Positions 50,390 to 59,152 of a stretch of 64,000 nt of DNA are shown one piece after another (position 1 is the first letter of the stretch; each line of letters starts with the position of its first letter). The DNA is from Dactylosporangium sp040605635. Lineage in GTDB: Bacteria > Actinomycetota > Actinomycetes > Mycobacteriales > Micromonosporaceae. A program made the translations under genes and the position numbers. The stretch lies in assembly GCF_040605635.1 (NCBI RefSeq), contig NZ_JBEXDG010000016.1, forward strand, positions 114,863-178,862, in the 5' to 3' direction. A model generated the notes under the pieces. The model was not told the DNA's origin and ran no database searches. It worked only from the letters and a program-made list of their open reading frames with translations.

Positions 50390-51959
50390 AGGCGGTCGGC
50401 GCCGGGTTCGCGCCCTGCCAGGTGCCCTGCAGCCCGAAGGTGACGGTCCCGTTCGGCGGCACCTTCGGCGTGACCCCGCCGTCCTCGACCACGACCGCCG
50501 CGCCCGACTGCGTCGCGACCGCGCCCCAGTAGCTGGTCAGCTTCTGGCCCGAGCCGTATTCGAAGCGCAGCGACCAGCCGTCCAGCGCCCGGGTGCCGGT
50601 GTTGGTGAGCACCACGTCGGCGACGAACCCCGGGTCCCACTCGTTCCGCTTGGAATAGCGCACCCTGCATGCGTTCGCGGCGTCGGTACCGGATACGCCT
50701 CCGACGCCAGGAACAGCAGTGGGGCTCGACGGGACACCGGCGGAGCCTTTGGGGGACCTCGTGGTGGCCGGTGCGACGCTCGTCGCCGTCACCGGGGGCG
50801 GGACGGACGGCGCGGCGCCCACCGTCTGTCCACTGAGGACCGACGGGGTCGGCACGGCCGGCGCGGCGAGCCCGGGCGGGTCCGCCGACCCGCCGAACGG
50901 CAGGATCAGCGCCACCGGCAGGGCGGCCGCGACGGCACCGACGAGCACCCGCAGCCGGCGCGACGGCGGCGCGGCGACCGGCACCGGCTCGGCCGGCACG
51001 ACCGCGGTGACCCGGCTGCCGCGGCCGGGGCCCGACCACACGGTCAGCGTCCCGCCGCACACCCGGGCCCGCTCGTCCATCCCGACGAGCCCGTGGCTGC
51101 CCGCCCGCTGCAGCAGGCTCAGGTCGCCGGGCACGGTGAAGCCGGCGCCGTCGTCGCGGACCTCCAGGGTCACCAGGCCGCCGGACCGGGTCAGCGTCAC
51201 CGCGACCAGCTCGGCGCGCGCGTGCGCGGCGACGTTGCGCAGCGCCTCCCGCAGGATCCAGCACAGCTCGATGCCGACCTCGGGCGCGGCGTCGACGTCG
51301 GCGTTGTGCAGGATGACCCCGACGCCGCTGGTCACCGACCATTCCCGGCCGATCGCGGCGACGACGTCGGACAGCGGCGCGTCGGCCGGGTTGGACCGCA
51401 GCTCGTCGATGAGCACGCGGGCGTCGCGGGCCGCGTCGAGGGACCCGTCGCGCAGCGTCGCCGCGAGCCGGCTGGCCCGGTCCGGCTCGGCCAGGGTGCC
51501 CGGCAGGGCGGCGGCGCCGAGGGCGATCGCGTCGAGGGTCTTGCTCAGTGAGTCGTGCATCTCGCGGGCGAGCCTGGCGCGCTCCGCGGCCGCGGCGGCG
51601 GCCCGCGCCTCGATCCGCATCCGCTCTCCCCGCGCCGCCCACACCCGCCGGACCCGCAGCGCCAGCACCGGCAGCAGCCCGGCGACGGCCACGACCCCGA
51701 AGAGCACGGCATCCGTCGCGCCGGCGGCGGTCGTACCGACGCCGAGAGCGACATCAGGGTGCAGCCACCACAGCAGCAGCGCCGCCGGGAGCCAGATCGC
51801 CGCGCCCGCCAGGCCGAGCAAGGTGCCGGCGAGCGCGGCGGCGGCCGCCACGGGGAGCACGACGAACACCCCGGGGAGGGCGCCGCTCACCCCGAGCGCG
51901 GTCGCCCCCGTGGCGGCGAGGAGTGCGACGGCCGCACGAAGACGCACAGAGTCACGCAT
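50361..51959 (-). CDS. histidine kinase with C-terminal extracellular CBM2 cellulose-binding domain
   Basis: 532 residues in an unusual order. N-terminal helices 8-103. HisKA_3 with phospho-His135 in AREMHDSLSK. HATPase about 225-322: N box EALRNVAAHA, DDGAGF, GSHGLVGMDERA. Then a further helix 336-355, a Pro/Thr/Ser linker 358-425, and a full CBM2 at 430-532 with Cys431/Cys531 and Trp441, 462, 478, 514. The carbohydrate domain must lie outside the cell, after the kinase. It probably reports contact with cellulose or xylan to the LuxR-type regulators beside it. Confidence 0.9.
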   Translation of the reverse strand: MRDSVRLRAAVALLAATGATALGVSGALPGVFVVLPVAAAAALAGTLLGLAGAAIWLPAALLLWWLHPDVALGVGTTAAGATDAVLFGVVAVAGLLPVLALRVRRVWAARGERMRIEARAAAAAAERARLAREMHDSLSKTLDAIALGAAALPGTLAEPDRASRLAATLRDGSLDAARDARVLIDELRSNPADAPLSDVVAAIGREWSVTSGVGVILHNADVDAAPEVGIELCWILREALRNVAAHARAELVAVTLTRSGGLVTLEVRDDGAGFTVPGDLSLLQRAGSHGLVGMDERARVCGGTLTVWSGPGRGSRVTAVVPAEPVPVAAPPSRRLRVLVGAVAAALPVALILPFGGSADPPGLAAPAVPTPSVLSGQTVGAAPSVPPPVTATSVAPATTRSPKGSAGVPSSPTAVPGVGGVSGTDAANACRVRYSKRNEWDPGFVADVVLTNTGTRALDGWSLRFEYGSGQKLTSYWGAVATQSGAAVVVEDGGVTPKVPPNGTVTFGLQGTWQGANPAPTAFTLNGVRCG

Positions 51960-51986
51960 GGTGCGACGAGTATCACTCGCAGCGCC

Positions 51987-54266
51987 TCAGCCCGCCACTG
52001 TGTCCACCGGGAGCTGGCGCTCCAGGTCGCCGGGCGGGACCGGGCCGGAGAAGTAGATGCCCTGCGCCTTCTCGCAGCCCAGCAGCGTCAGCTCGCGCGC
52101 CTGCGCCTCGCCCTCGACGCCCTCGGCGACCGTGTCCAGGTGCAGCATCTGACCGAGCCGCAGCACCGCCTGGGCGACCGCCGAGCCCTTCGACGTGCCG
52201 TCGAGCTCCGCGACGAAGCAGCTGTCGAGCTTGAGCGCGTCGACCGGCAGCCGGGTCAGGTAGCGCAGCGACGAGTAGCCGGTGCCGAAGTCGTCCAGCG
52301 CGATGCGGATTCCGGCCGTGCTCAGCGCCTCCAGCTGCGCGATCGGGTCGGCCTCGCCGACGACCGCGCTCTCGGGCACCTCCAGCACCAGATGCCCGGC
52401 GAAGAACCCGGTCCGGTCCAGGATCTCCAGCACCTCACCGGTGAAGCCCTGGTTGTCCAGCTGCCGCGGCGAGATGTTGACGTTGAGCTGCAGCGACGGC
52501 ACCCGCCGCTGCCACCGCTTGGCCTGGGCGCAGGCCTGCTCCAGGACCCAGCGGCCGAGCTCCTCGATCGCCTCGGTGCGCTCGGCGAGCGGCACGAACG
52601 TCTCCGGCGCGAGCATCCCGCGCACCGGGTGCTCCCACCGCACCAGCGCCTCGACGCCGGCGACCTCGCGGGTGGGCAGGGCGACGATCGGCTGGAACAG
52701 CAGGCGCAGTTGCCCGCCGGCGATCGCGGCGGGCAGCTCCTGCTCCAGCGACAGCTCGGCCTCGTCGGCGAGGCCGCCGTCCCAGCACTGCCAGCGGGTG
52801 CCGCCGGTGCGCCGCTTCGCCTGGTGCATGGCAAGGTCGGCGCGGTGCAGCAGCTCGTCGGTGGTGCACTCGCCGGGCCCGGCGATCGCGATGCCGACGC
52901 TCGCCGACGCGCGCAGGCGCTGCCCGCCGAAGGCGATCGGCTGCTCGGTGGCGGCCGCGATCCGCCTGGCGACGGCGACGGCGTGGTCGACCTTGCCGAT
53001 GTCGTGCAGCACCACCGCGAACTCGTCGCCGCCGAGCCGGCCGACCAGGTCACCGCCGAGCACGCCGCGGCGCATCATCTCGCCGAACTCGACCAGCAGC
53101 CGGTCCCCCGCCTCGTGCCCGAGGGCATCGTTGACCTGCTTGAGTCCGTCCATGTCGAGCAGCAGCACGGCGGTGCTGTGGCCCGAGCGCCGGCCGTGCG
53201 CGAGGGCCCGCCCCAGGACCTCGTGGACGCGGGAGCGGTTGGCCAGCCCGGTGAGCCCGTCGGTGACCGCCATCTCGCGGCTCTCCTGCTGGACCAGCAC
53301 CTGCCGCAGCACGACCAGCCCGGTGATGCCGAAGGCGCCGACGACGAGCCCCGACCACGGGTACGCCTGCTCCTGCCGCACCGCCGCCACGATCAGCACC
53401 GCGTAGCCGACGCCGATCGCCACGTACGGCAGCATCCTGGTCCTGCTGGTCCTGCCGTCCCGCGGCCTGGTGTTGTCGGCGGCACGGCGGCTCGCCCGGC
53501 GGTTCTGCTCGACCGCGGCGACCGCCAGCAGGAAGTATGCCGTGCACCAGCAGACGAACTGCCACGCGGTGCGCTCCACCTGGTCGGCGTGGGCCTGCGT
53601 GTACCCCAGGTAGCCGTCGCCGATCGTGTACACGAACATCCCGGCGGCCACGATGCCCAGCGGTCGCCGCGACGCCGGATCGGCCCCGCGCAGGAACACC
53701 TTGGCGAGCCCGAACAGCAACGCGAGGTCAGCGGCGGGATAGGCGGCCGCGGCGACCACCGTCCCGACCGACGCCCCCTTCGCCACGATGTACGGCCCGA
53801 CGACGAAGTACCACATCGTCATGGCCGCACCCGCGAGCACCGTCGCCGCGTCGAGGACATGCCTGCGGCGCTCGTTCCGGGTGGCGGCGTGCAGCGGGAA
53901 GGCCTGCACCGCGACCAGCAGCATCAGCACGAACGCCAGATGCGCCACATCCCCGGCCGCCGGGAACGGCTCCGGCCCCGTGACGGTGAAGATGACCGGC
54001 ACACCGAGCGCCAGCCCGTACCCGAACGCCATGAACCGCCAGGCACGCCGGGTCCGCCCGTCAAGCCACCCGTGCCGGGCCGCTACCGCGGCACAGACCA
54101 GCCCGACGGCGCCGAACAGCAGGCTGCCGACCCCCGCCGCCGCGTCGACCGGCACGCCCCCGGTCCAGATCGCGACGAGAACGCCGCCCAGCGTGAGCCC
54201 GTACAGCCCGCCGAGCCCCCAGAGCACGGCGGTCCACCGCCTCGCCCGCCGGTCCTCTCCCACCAT
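51987..54266 (-). CDS. GGDEF-EAL c-di-GMP enzyme with N-terminal membrane sensor
   Basis: 759 residues. About nine helices in 1-330. GGDEF domain about 335-500 with intact RLGGDEFA. EAL domain about 515-755 with GVEALVRWEHP, NVNISPRQL and ALDDFGTGYSSL. Both active sites look complete, so it may make and break cyclic di-GMP. The ATG at 54266 is chosen; an open frame to 54434 runs through the antisense of a tRNA fragment. It lies 27 bases before the kinase, same strand, so a shared operon is plausible. Confidence 0.92.
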   Translation of the reverse strand: MVGEDRRARRWTAVLWGLGGLYGLTLGGVLVAIWTGGVPVDAAAGVGSLLFGAVGLVCAAVAARHGWLDGRTRRAWRFMAFGYGLALGVPVIFTVTGPEPFPAAGDVAHLAFVLMLLVAVQAFPLHAATRNERRRHVLDAATVLAGAAMTMWYFVVGPYIVAKGASVGTVVAAAAYPAADLALLFGLAKVFLRGADPASRRPLGIVAAGMFVYTIGDGYLGYTQAHADQVERTAWQFVCWCTAYFLLAVAAVEQNRRASRRAADNTRPRDGRTSRTRMLPYVAIGVGYAVLIVAAVRQEQAYPWSGLVVGAFGITGLVVLRQVLVQQESREMAVTDGLTGLANRSRVHEVLGRALAHGRRSGHSTAVLLLDMDGLKQVNDALGHEAGDRLLVEFGEMMRRGVLGGDLVGRLGGDEFAVVLHDIGKVDHAVAVARRIAAATEQPIAFGGQRLRASASVGIAIAGPGECTTDELLHRADLAMHQAKRRTGGTRWQCWDGGLADEAELSLEQELPAAIAGGQLRLLFQPIVALPTREVAGVEALVRWEHPVRGMLAPETFVPLAERTEAIEELGRWVLEQACAQAKRWQRRVPSLQLNVNISPRQLDNQGFTGEVLEILDRTGFFAGHLVLEVPESAVVGEADPIAQLEALSTAGIRIALDDFGTGYSSLRYLTRLPVDALKLDSCFVAELDGTSKGSAVAQAVLRLGQMLHLDTVAEGVEGEAQARELTLLGCEKAQGIYFSGPVPPGDLERQLPVDTVAG

Positions 54267-54372
54267 CGTCCATTCGGCGGCGGACCTGACCAGCTGAGCG
54301 GAACCCTCACCTCGTCGACGCACAGCGGCACTCCCCCGGCCGTTCGGAGGCGTCCCCTCGCCTTCACCCGCC

Positions 54373-54425
54373 GAGCGATTCACTCGTAATGAACAGGTCA
54401 ACGGTTCGATTCCGTCAGGCGGCTC
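54373..54425 (+). pseudogene. 3' fragment of a tRNA-Thr(CGT) gene
   Basis: The anticodon arm TTCA-CTCGTAA-TGAA (anticodon CGT at 54385-54387), T arm with TTCGATT, and acceptor end AGGCGGC are present. The 5' acceptor strand and D arm are missing or badly degraded upstream. It looks like the 3' half left at an integration or recombination site (att-like) or a decayed gene. Its terminator follows at once. Confidence 0.65.
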
Positions 54426-54432
54426 TGGCAAC

Positions 54433-54467
54433 AACGCCCTGACCAGGGGTTCCCTGGTCAGGGCGTT
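54433..54467 (+). terminator. terminator following the tRNA fragment
   Basis: A perfect 16-bp stem (54433-54448 with 54452-54467) with a 3-base loop, 7 bases past the acceptor end, in the position of a normal tRNA terminator. From here to 54728 I see no supported gene. Confidence 0.85.
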
Positions 54468-54728
54468 TGCGTTGGCCGGGTCGGGTTTTGCACCGCCCCC
54501 GGAAACCGGTTGCGGGGGTCAGGTTCATACGTGTCCGGCTGTGGGCGCCCGCCAGGTTCGCCCGCCGACCGGTGTCAGGCTGCCTGCTGGATGCCGCCGT
54601 GCCGCAGGGGATGCGGTTGGCCGGCCATGTCCGCGCGGTGACCTTGTGTCTGCCAGCAGCGCGCACCGATGAGTATTTCGCGCGGCGCCCGTCTGTACGT
54701 ATGAGATCGACTTACGAGAGAGGCTGGC

Positions 54729-55316
54729 ATGATGCGGAAACTGACCTTCGGCATGAATGTGACCCTGGACGGTTACATCGCCGCGCCCGGCGGCGACCTC
54801 GGCTGGAGTGGCGATGAGGGACGGGACTTGCCGCCGAGCGACGAGCTGTTCCAGTGGTGGTCCGACCGGGTGGGAGCGACGGGCCTGGCGCTGTATGGGC
54901 GCAAGCTGTGGGAGGCGATGAGTTCCCCCTGGGCGACCGCCGACCAGCAGCCCGGCGCCACACAGGCGGTAATCGAGTACGCCCGCCGCTGGCGGGACAT
55001 GCCGAAGGTGGTGTTCTCCTCGACGATCAGCACGGTCGACTGGAACACCCGCCTGGTCACCGGCGACGCGGTCACCGAGATCACCCGGCTCAAGACAGAG
55101 GACGCCGGCCCGATGGACATCGGCGGCGCGACGCTCGCCGGGGCGGCCATGCGGGCCGGGCTGATCGACGAGTACCTGCTGGTCACCGTGCCGGTCCTGG
55201 TGGGCGGCGGCACGCCGTTCTTCACCGCGCTGGACAGCTGGGTGAAGCTGAACCTCGTGGAGACGCGGACATTTCCCGGCGGCGTCGTGCTGACCCGATA
55301 CGAGACGAGGCGATGA
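54729..55316 (+). CDS. dihydrofolate reductase family protein (RibD C-terminal domain)
   Basis: 195 residues. MNVTLDGYIAAP at the N-terminus and DIGGATLAGAAMRAGLIDEYLL / VPVLVGGGTPFF near the C-terminus are typical of the RibD_C/DHFR-like family. These small NADPH-binding reductases often have unknown substrates. The start is the ATG at 54729 or the next codon. Isolated gene between the tRNA fragment and a terminator. Confidence 0.9.
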   Translation: MMRKLTFGMNVTLDGYIAAPGGDLGWSGDEGRDLPPSDELFQWWSDRVGATGLALYGRKLWEAMSSPWATADQQPGATQAVIEYARRWRDMPKVVFSSTISTVDWNTRLVTGDAVTEITRLKTEDAGPMDIGGATLAGAAMRAGLIDEYLLVTVPVLVGGGTPFFTALDSWVKLNLVETRTFPGGVVLTRYETRR

Positions 55317-55385
55317 GCACGGGCCAGTTGCCCGGTTCGTGAGGCCGGGTCGAAATCCTTCCTGACGTTCTTCGGGCATCAAGAT

Positions 55386-55410
55386 GCCCCGCCGGCAACG
55401 CCGGCGGGGC
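55386..55410. terminator. hairpin terminator between convergent genes
   Basis: Stem GCCCCGCCGGC (55386-55396) with GCCGGCGGGGC (55400-55410), loop AAC. It sits between the ends of the DHFR-like and sigG genes and could serve both. Confidence 0.75.
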
Positions 55411-55525
55411 GGTGGTGTTCGCGTTGTCGCGTTTGGTGTTCAGCTGGTCGGGGTGCTCATTCCGCGGTGACTTCGGTGACGCCGGCCCGTGCCGCTGGAC
55501 TCGTCGACGACGGGGACCTGTCTGA

Positions 55526-56533
55526 TCACAGTGTCGGGGGCAGGTCCAGCCATGGTTTGCCGGTGGCGTCGAATCCGGTGAGCTCGGCGATCTTCCCGTC
55601 GACGATGTGCAGGACCGCGATGCTGAACAGCCGGTACTCCGGGTCGTCAGGGGCGCGGAGGTACAGCGCGGCGGCGGGCATGCGGTTGACCGCCGTGGCG
55701 ATACAGCGCCAGTCGTCGTAGCCGGGCTGGAAGAGCCCACCGGAGACCCAGCCGTCCACCGCGTCCTTGGCCGTGATGACCGAGGTGCCCGCCTCGGGCA
55801 GCATCACGAAGCGCAGGTCGTCGCGCAGCAGGGACATCAGCCCGTCGAGGTCGTTGCGCTCATGGGCGTCGATGTATGACTTCACCACGCCGCGCTCGTC
55901 ATTCGACAGCTCGTGGGCGGCGGGGCTCCGCCAGTCGAGGCGGCGGTCGGGCAGCTGCTCGCGCATCGTCACGCGCGCCCGCTGCAGCGCGCTGGTCACC
56001 GATGCGGTGGTCAGATCGAGGGCGTCGGCGGCCTTCGACGTCGGCCAGCCGACGACGTCGCGCAGGATGAACACCGCCCGCTGCCGCGGCGGCAGGTGCT
56101 GGACGGCGACGATGAACGCCAGCTCGATCGTCTCCCGCGCCACCACCGATTCCTGCGGGTCCTCGGGGAGCATCCGGTCGGGGTACGGCTGCAGGTACAG
56201 CACCTCGGAGCTGGAGTCCGACAGCCCGGACGGTACGGGTGTGCGGTCATTGCGCTTCTCCAGGAAGTCAAGGCAGACGTTCGTCGCGATCCGGTACAGC
56301 CAGGTCCGCAGCGCAGCGTGGCCCCTGAACGACTCCCGCTTGTTCCACGCTCGCAGGAACGTCTCCTGCGTCATGTCCTGGGCGTCCTCGTAGTTCGCAA
56401 GCATCCGGTAGCAGTGCACCTGCAGCTCACGCCGGTGGCGCTCCGTGATGAGCGCGAACCGCGCCGTATCGCCTGAGCGAACCACCGCGATGAACGTGGC
56501 CTCGTCAGCGCCCAGCGGTCTAGCGTCGGTCAT
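55526..56533 (-). CDS. sigG: ECF sigma factor, SigG type with SnoaL domain
   Basis: 335 residues. Sigma2: YRMLANYEDAQDMTQETFLRAW. Sigma4: AVQHLPPRQRAVFILRDVVGWPTSKAADAL. The C-terminal SnoaL-like domain (about 215-335) is the built-in extension of SigG-type factors. The ATG at 56533 has AAGGA upstream; a GTG at 56551 is in frame. No anti-sigma gene adjoins it. Confidence 0.88.
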   Translation of the reverse strand: MTDARPLGADEATFIAVVRSGDTARFALITERHRRELQVHCYRMLANYEDAQDMTQETFLRAWNKRESFRGHAALRTWLYRIATNVCLDFLEKRNDRTPVPSGLSDSSSEVLYLQPYPDRMLPEDPQESVVARETIELAFIVAVQHLPPRQRAVFILRDVVGWPTSKAADALDLTTASVTSALQRARVTMREQLPDRRLDWRSPAAHELSNDERGVVKSYIDAHERNDLDGLMSLLRDDLRFVMLPEAGTSVITAKDAVDGWVSGGLFQPGYDDWRCIATAVNRMPAAALYLRAPDDPEYRLFSIAVLHIVDGKIAELTGFDATGKPWLDLPPTL

Positions 56534-56691
56534 GGTCAGCAATCCTTCCACCGGCGCGAGGTGGCTACCAGAACCGACGACGTGGCGGAAGAATTCTGTT
56601 CGGTGAACTTCGCGGCAACCGGCGAGTGGGCCGGATCAAGACACCGCCCGACCCCGCAACCCAGACACCGGGACCACTTCAACGTGCGAAA

Positions 56692-56922
56692 TCAGGCAGG
56701 ACGCATGCCGGATGAGAGCCACACCATGCGGGCCGGACCGCCGGTCCGCTGTCTACTGTGGACCTGCGTTCGGCGGCGCCAGCCGGGCCTCCAGATGGCG
56801 GCCCGGGACCGGGCGTTGCGGGCGTCGGTCTTCAGGTCCACCCGGGCCACCTGCCACACCTCGAACGCGTGCCGGAAGAGCAACAGTTTCGGCGCCCTCC
56901 AGCACCGGACCGTCCAGTCGAA
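56692..56922 (-). pseudogene. decayed GNAT acetyltransferase fragment
   Basis: The reading includes KLLLFRHAFEVWQVARVDL and KTDARNARSRAAI, the acetyl-CoA-binding region of RimJ/RimL-type acetyltransferases. After RAAI the frame is lost (expected ERLGA-like sequence is replaced by WRPGWRRR). The N-terminal two thirds are absent. It is a remnant of a ~200-residue gene. The rest of 56552-57032 holds no supported gene. Confidence 0.55.
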
Positions 56923-57032
56923 ATGCCATGCGCGCGGGTTCCCTTCGTGGCGTCGCCGGTCGATCGTGACCGGCAGCCGGTTCGCGCTGATGCTCGCATC
57001 CCCGGCGACGGCGACGGCCGTGGACCAGGAGC

Positions 57033-57085
57033 CAGCCGGGGATTGGCCACCCCCGTTGGTGAACCGTTGGCCAATGCCCGGCTGG
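57033..57085. repeat. long intergenic inverted repeat
   Basis: 18-base arms (57033-57050 with 57068-57085) with one mismatch and a 17-base loop; the arms contain CCAGCCGGG and ATTGGCCA. It lies 10 bases from the terminator at 57095. It could be a second terminator or a palindromic dispersed repeat. Confidence 0.6.
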
Positions 57086-57094
57086 AGTCTGGGA

Positions 57095-57122
57095 GGGGCG
57101 CGCCGGCGAGCCGGCGCGCCCC
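57095..57122 (-). terminator. terminator after the secreted-protein gene
   Basis: Stem GGGGCGCGCCGG (57095-57106) with CCGGCGCGCCCC (57111-57122), loop CGAG, 10 bases past the stop at 57133. Confidence 0.8.
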
Positions 57123-57132
57123 GTCAGGGGTG

Positions 57133-57579
57133 TCAGGATTCGACGTTGACGATCTCGCGGCCGGTGTTGGCGTAGGCGTAGTAGTAGTTGGGGCTGCGGA
57201 CCGACAGTTCGCCGAGTGCGTAGGCCACGCCGAGCTGGAACGGGGCCGGGGACGCCGTCACGGGGATCTTCACCTTCTGGGCCACGCCGGTGCAGGTGGT
57301 GTCGGCGGTGTGGTTGCTGCCGCCGGTGGTGATGCTGCCGACGGTCTGGGTGACGCTGGCGTTGGCGGAGAAGGTCCAGCCGGCGGGGCAGGTGACGGTC
57401 AGGGTCACGATGGTCGCGGCCCCGTTGGCCTTCAGCTTCGCCTGCTTGACGATCTTCACGGTCGGGGCGCCCGGGGACTCCGACTGGAGGTTGACGGCGG
57501 CGCCGGCCGGGACGGCGAACGCGAGGACACCGCCGATCGCGAGGGCCGCGACGCCGAGCTTGGACCTGGTGACGTTCAT
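57133..57579 (-). CDS. small secreted hypothetical protein
   Basis: 148 residues. Signal peptide about 1-28 (LAIGGVLAFAVPAGAA). The mature part is Thr/Val/Ala-rich beta sequence with three Cys. I recognise no domain. GGAGGAAA precedes the ATG, which overlaps the stop of the O-antigen-ligase-like gene (ATGA), so it is coupled to that membrane protein and may be its substrate or partner. Confidence 0.75.
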   Translation of the reverse strand: MNVTRSKLGVAALAIGGVLAFAVPAGAAVNLQSESPGAPTVKIVKQAKLKANGAATIVTLTVTCPAGWTFSANASVTQTVGSITTGGSNHTADTTCTGVAQKVKIPVTASPAPFQLGVAYALGELSVRSPNYYYAYANTGREIVNVES

Positions 57580-58922
57580 GGTGTTTCCTCCCCGTTGGGT
57601 GATGGTGCGGACTCTTCGCCGTGGGAGGGACCCGCGATGCCCACGAGGACACCGAGGAGCAGCGGGACGACCGCCAGCTCCCACAGGAAGTCAAAGGCGC
57701 TGTGCAGCGCGAGCGCGGCGATGGCGGCGACCGCCCCGGCCCACAGCGGTGAGGAATCGCGCCGGCGCGCGAAGACGAACAGGGCGGCGCCGAGGGACAG
57801 CAGCAGCACCAGGCCGACCGCGCCCAGGTCGACCAGCCATTGCAGGTATTCGTTGTGCACCCACCGGCTCACGACCATCTGGCCGGTGTGGTCGGTCCAG
57901 AAGAACCGCCCCTGCCCGGGGCCGCTGCCGATCCAGGGATGCGCGGCGACCAGGTCCAGCGCCGAGGACGTCGCCCCGGAGCGCCCCCGGGAGGCGAAGG
58001 TCGCCCGCCTGGCCAGCACGGCATCCCAGCCCGGAAACAGCAGCCACCCCGCGAGGAGGAGGGCCGACCCGGCCAGGACGACGTAGACCAGCCGCAGCCG
58101 GGGCAGCAGGACGGCCACGGCGCCGCCGAGCAGCAGGCCGCCGAGGGCGAGCAGCGGCTGCGGTGCGGCCGCGACCGGGAACGACGGGACCAGCGCGGCC
58201 AAGGCGACCAGCGCACCGGCGGCAGCCGGCACCGCGTGACGGAGCACGGGTCGCATACCAGCGGCCGCCGCAAGGACGAGCAACCCCGCGGCGAAGGCGA
58301 GCGCCCCCGCTCGGCTCAGCGTCGCGGCGAGCCCCACCTGCGTGAGATAGGCCGCGCAGGGCCGCCACCAGATGGTGGGACCCTCCAGGACCAGCGCGAG
58401 GGCCAGCAGCGCGGTGACCGCGAGGACCGCGGCGGCGGCGTTGGAGTAGGTGAGGGTGGAGGAGGCGCGCCACAGCGTCGACTCGACCAGCACGGACCAG
58501 CGCTCGAGGCGCCACGCGACACCTGCCCAGCCGGTGACGGCCACCAGCGTGCCGAGCCCGACCAGGCCGGACGTGATCCAGCGCCGGGCGGCGGGGCCGG
58601 TGATGCGCACCATCGCGACGGCCGCGACCAGGGTTGCGAGGCTCGCCGTGATGGCCGCCGCGACCGGCAGACCGCCGCTCGTCACGCCCCGCAGCAGCGC
58701 CCAGGCGGCGACCGCGCCGGCGGTGCCGAGGATCGGGCCGAGCCCTTTGAGCAGGTCGCGTCTGGTGTGCAGCGCGAGCCCGAACGCCACCGCGACCAGC
58801 GCGGTCACGAGCAGCCTGCCCGGCGGATAGAAGCCGCCCTGGGCGACGACGCCGGCGGTCGCCGCGGCGATCAGAACGATGTGGAAAGCGACCGGATCCT
58901 GTTTTTGGACAAGCGTTACCAC
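57576..58922 (-). CDS. O-antigen ligase-like (Wzy/WaaL fold) membrane protein
   Basis: 448 residues, about twelve helices. Near residue 340, AAHPWIGSGPGQGRFFW and VHNEYLQWLVDLGAVGL form the Wzy_C signature with the HNEYLQ loop facing outside. Such proteins join or polymerise glycans from lipid carriers. GGGGAGG precedes the GTG at 58922; in-frame GTG codons at 58931 and 58928 are alternatives. No glycosyltransferases lie nearby, so the substrate is unclear. Confidence 0.85.
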   Translation of the reverse strand: MVTLVQKQDPVAFHIVLIAAATAGVVAQGGFYPPGRLLVTALVAVAFGLALHTRRDLLKGLGPILGTAGAVAAWALLRGVTSGGLPVAAAITASLATLVAAVAMVRITGPAARRWITSGLVGLGTLVAVTGWAGVAWRLERWSVLVESTLWRASSTLTYSNAAAAVLAVTALLALALVLEGPTIWWRPCAAYLTQVGLAATLSRAGALAFAAGLLVLAAAAGMRPVLRHAVPAAAGALVALAALVPSFPVAAAPQPLLALGGLLLGGAVAVLLPRLRLVYVVLAGSALLLAGWLLFPGWDAVLARRATFASRGRSGATSSALDLVAAHPWIGSGPGQGRFFWTDHTGQMVVSRWVHNEYLQWLVDLGAVGLVLLLSLGAALFVFARRRDSSPLWAGAVAAIAALALHSAFDFLWELAVVPLLLGVLVGIAGPSHGEESAPSPNGEETP

Positions 58923-59152
58923 CAGCACCACCCTCCCCGTCAGGGTGCCCTTGCCGGTTGACTGTATCGATGTCCGCAACGATCCGCAGACCTCAATCCG
59001 ATACAACCTTTTCCGTGGTACGTGACGTTCGCGCGCCGGAAAGAGCAGTCAGCAACGTGGAAAGCCGCCGGAACGGGTGCCCTCGCCGTGGGCAGGACCG
59101 AGGGCGACCGTCCGCACGACCGGCACGTCGCGCAGGAGGACGTCGAAGGACA

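Noticed and set aside
51555..54389. Very long plus-strand frame opposite the GGDEF-EAL gene
   Set aside because: High-GC antisense shadow with Arg/His/Gln-rich composition. The minus strand has intact GGDEF and EAL motifs.
54267..54434. N-terminal extension of the GGDEF-EAL protein
   Set aside because: The added residues (GIEPLTCSLRVN) are the antisense translation of the tRNA-Thr fragment, a known false-positive pattern.
56561..57175. 204-codon plus-strand frame
   Set aside because: No recognisable sequence, crosses a terminator and a palindrome, and is antisense to the GNAT remnant.
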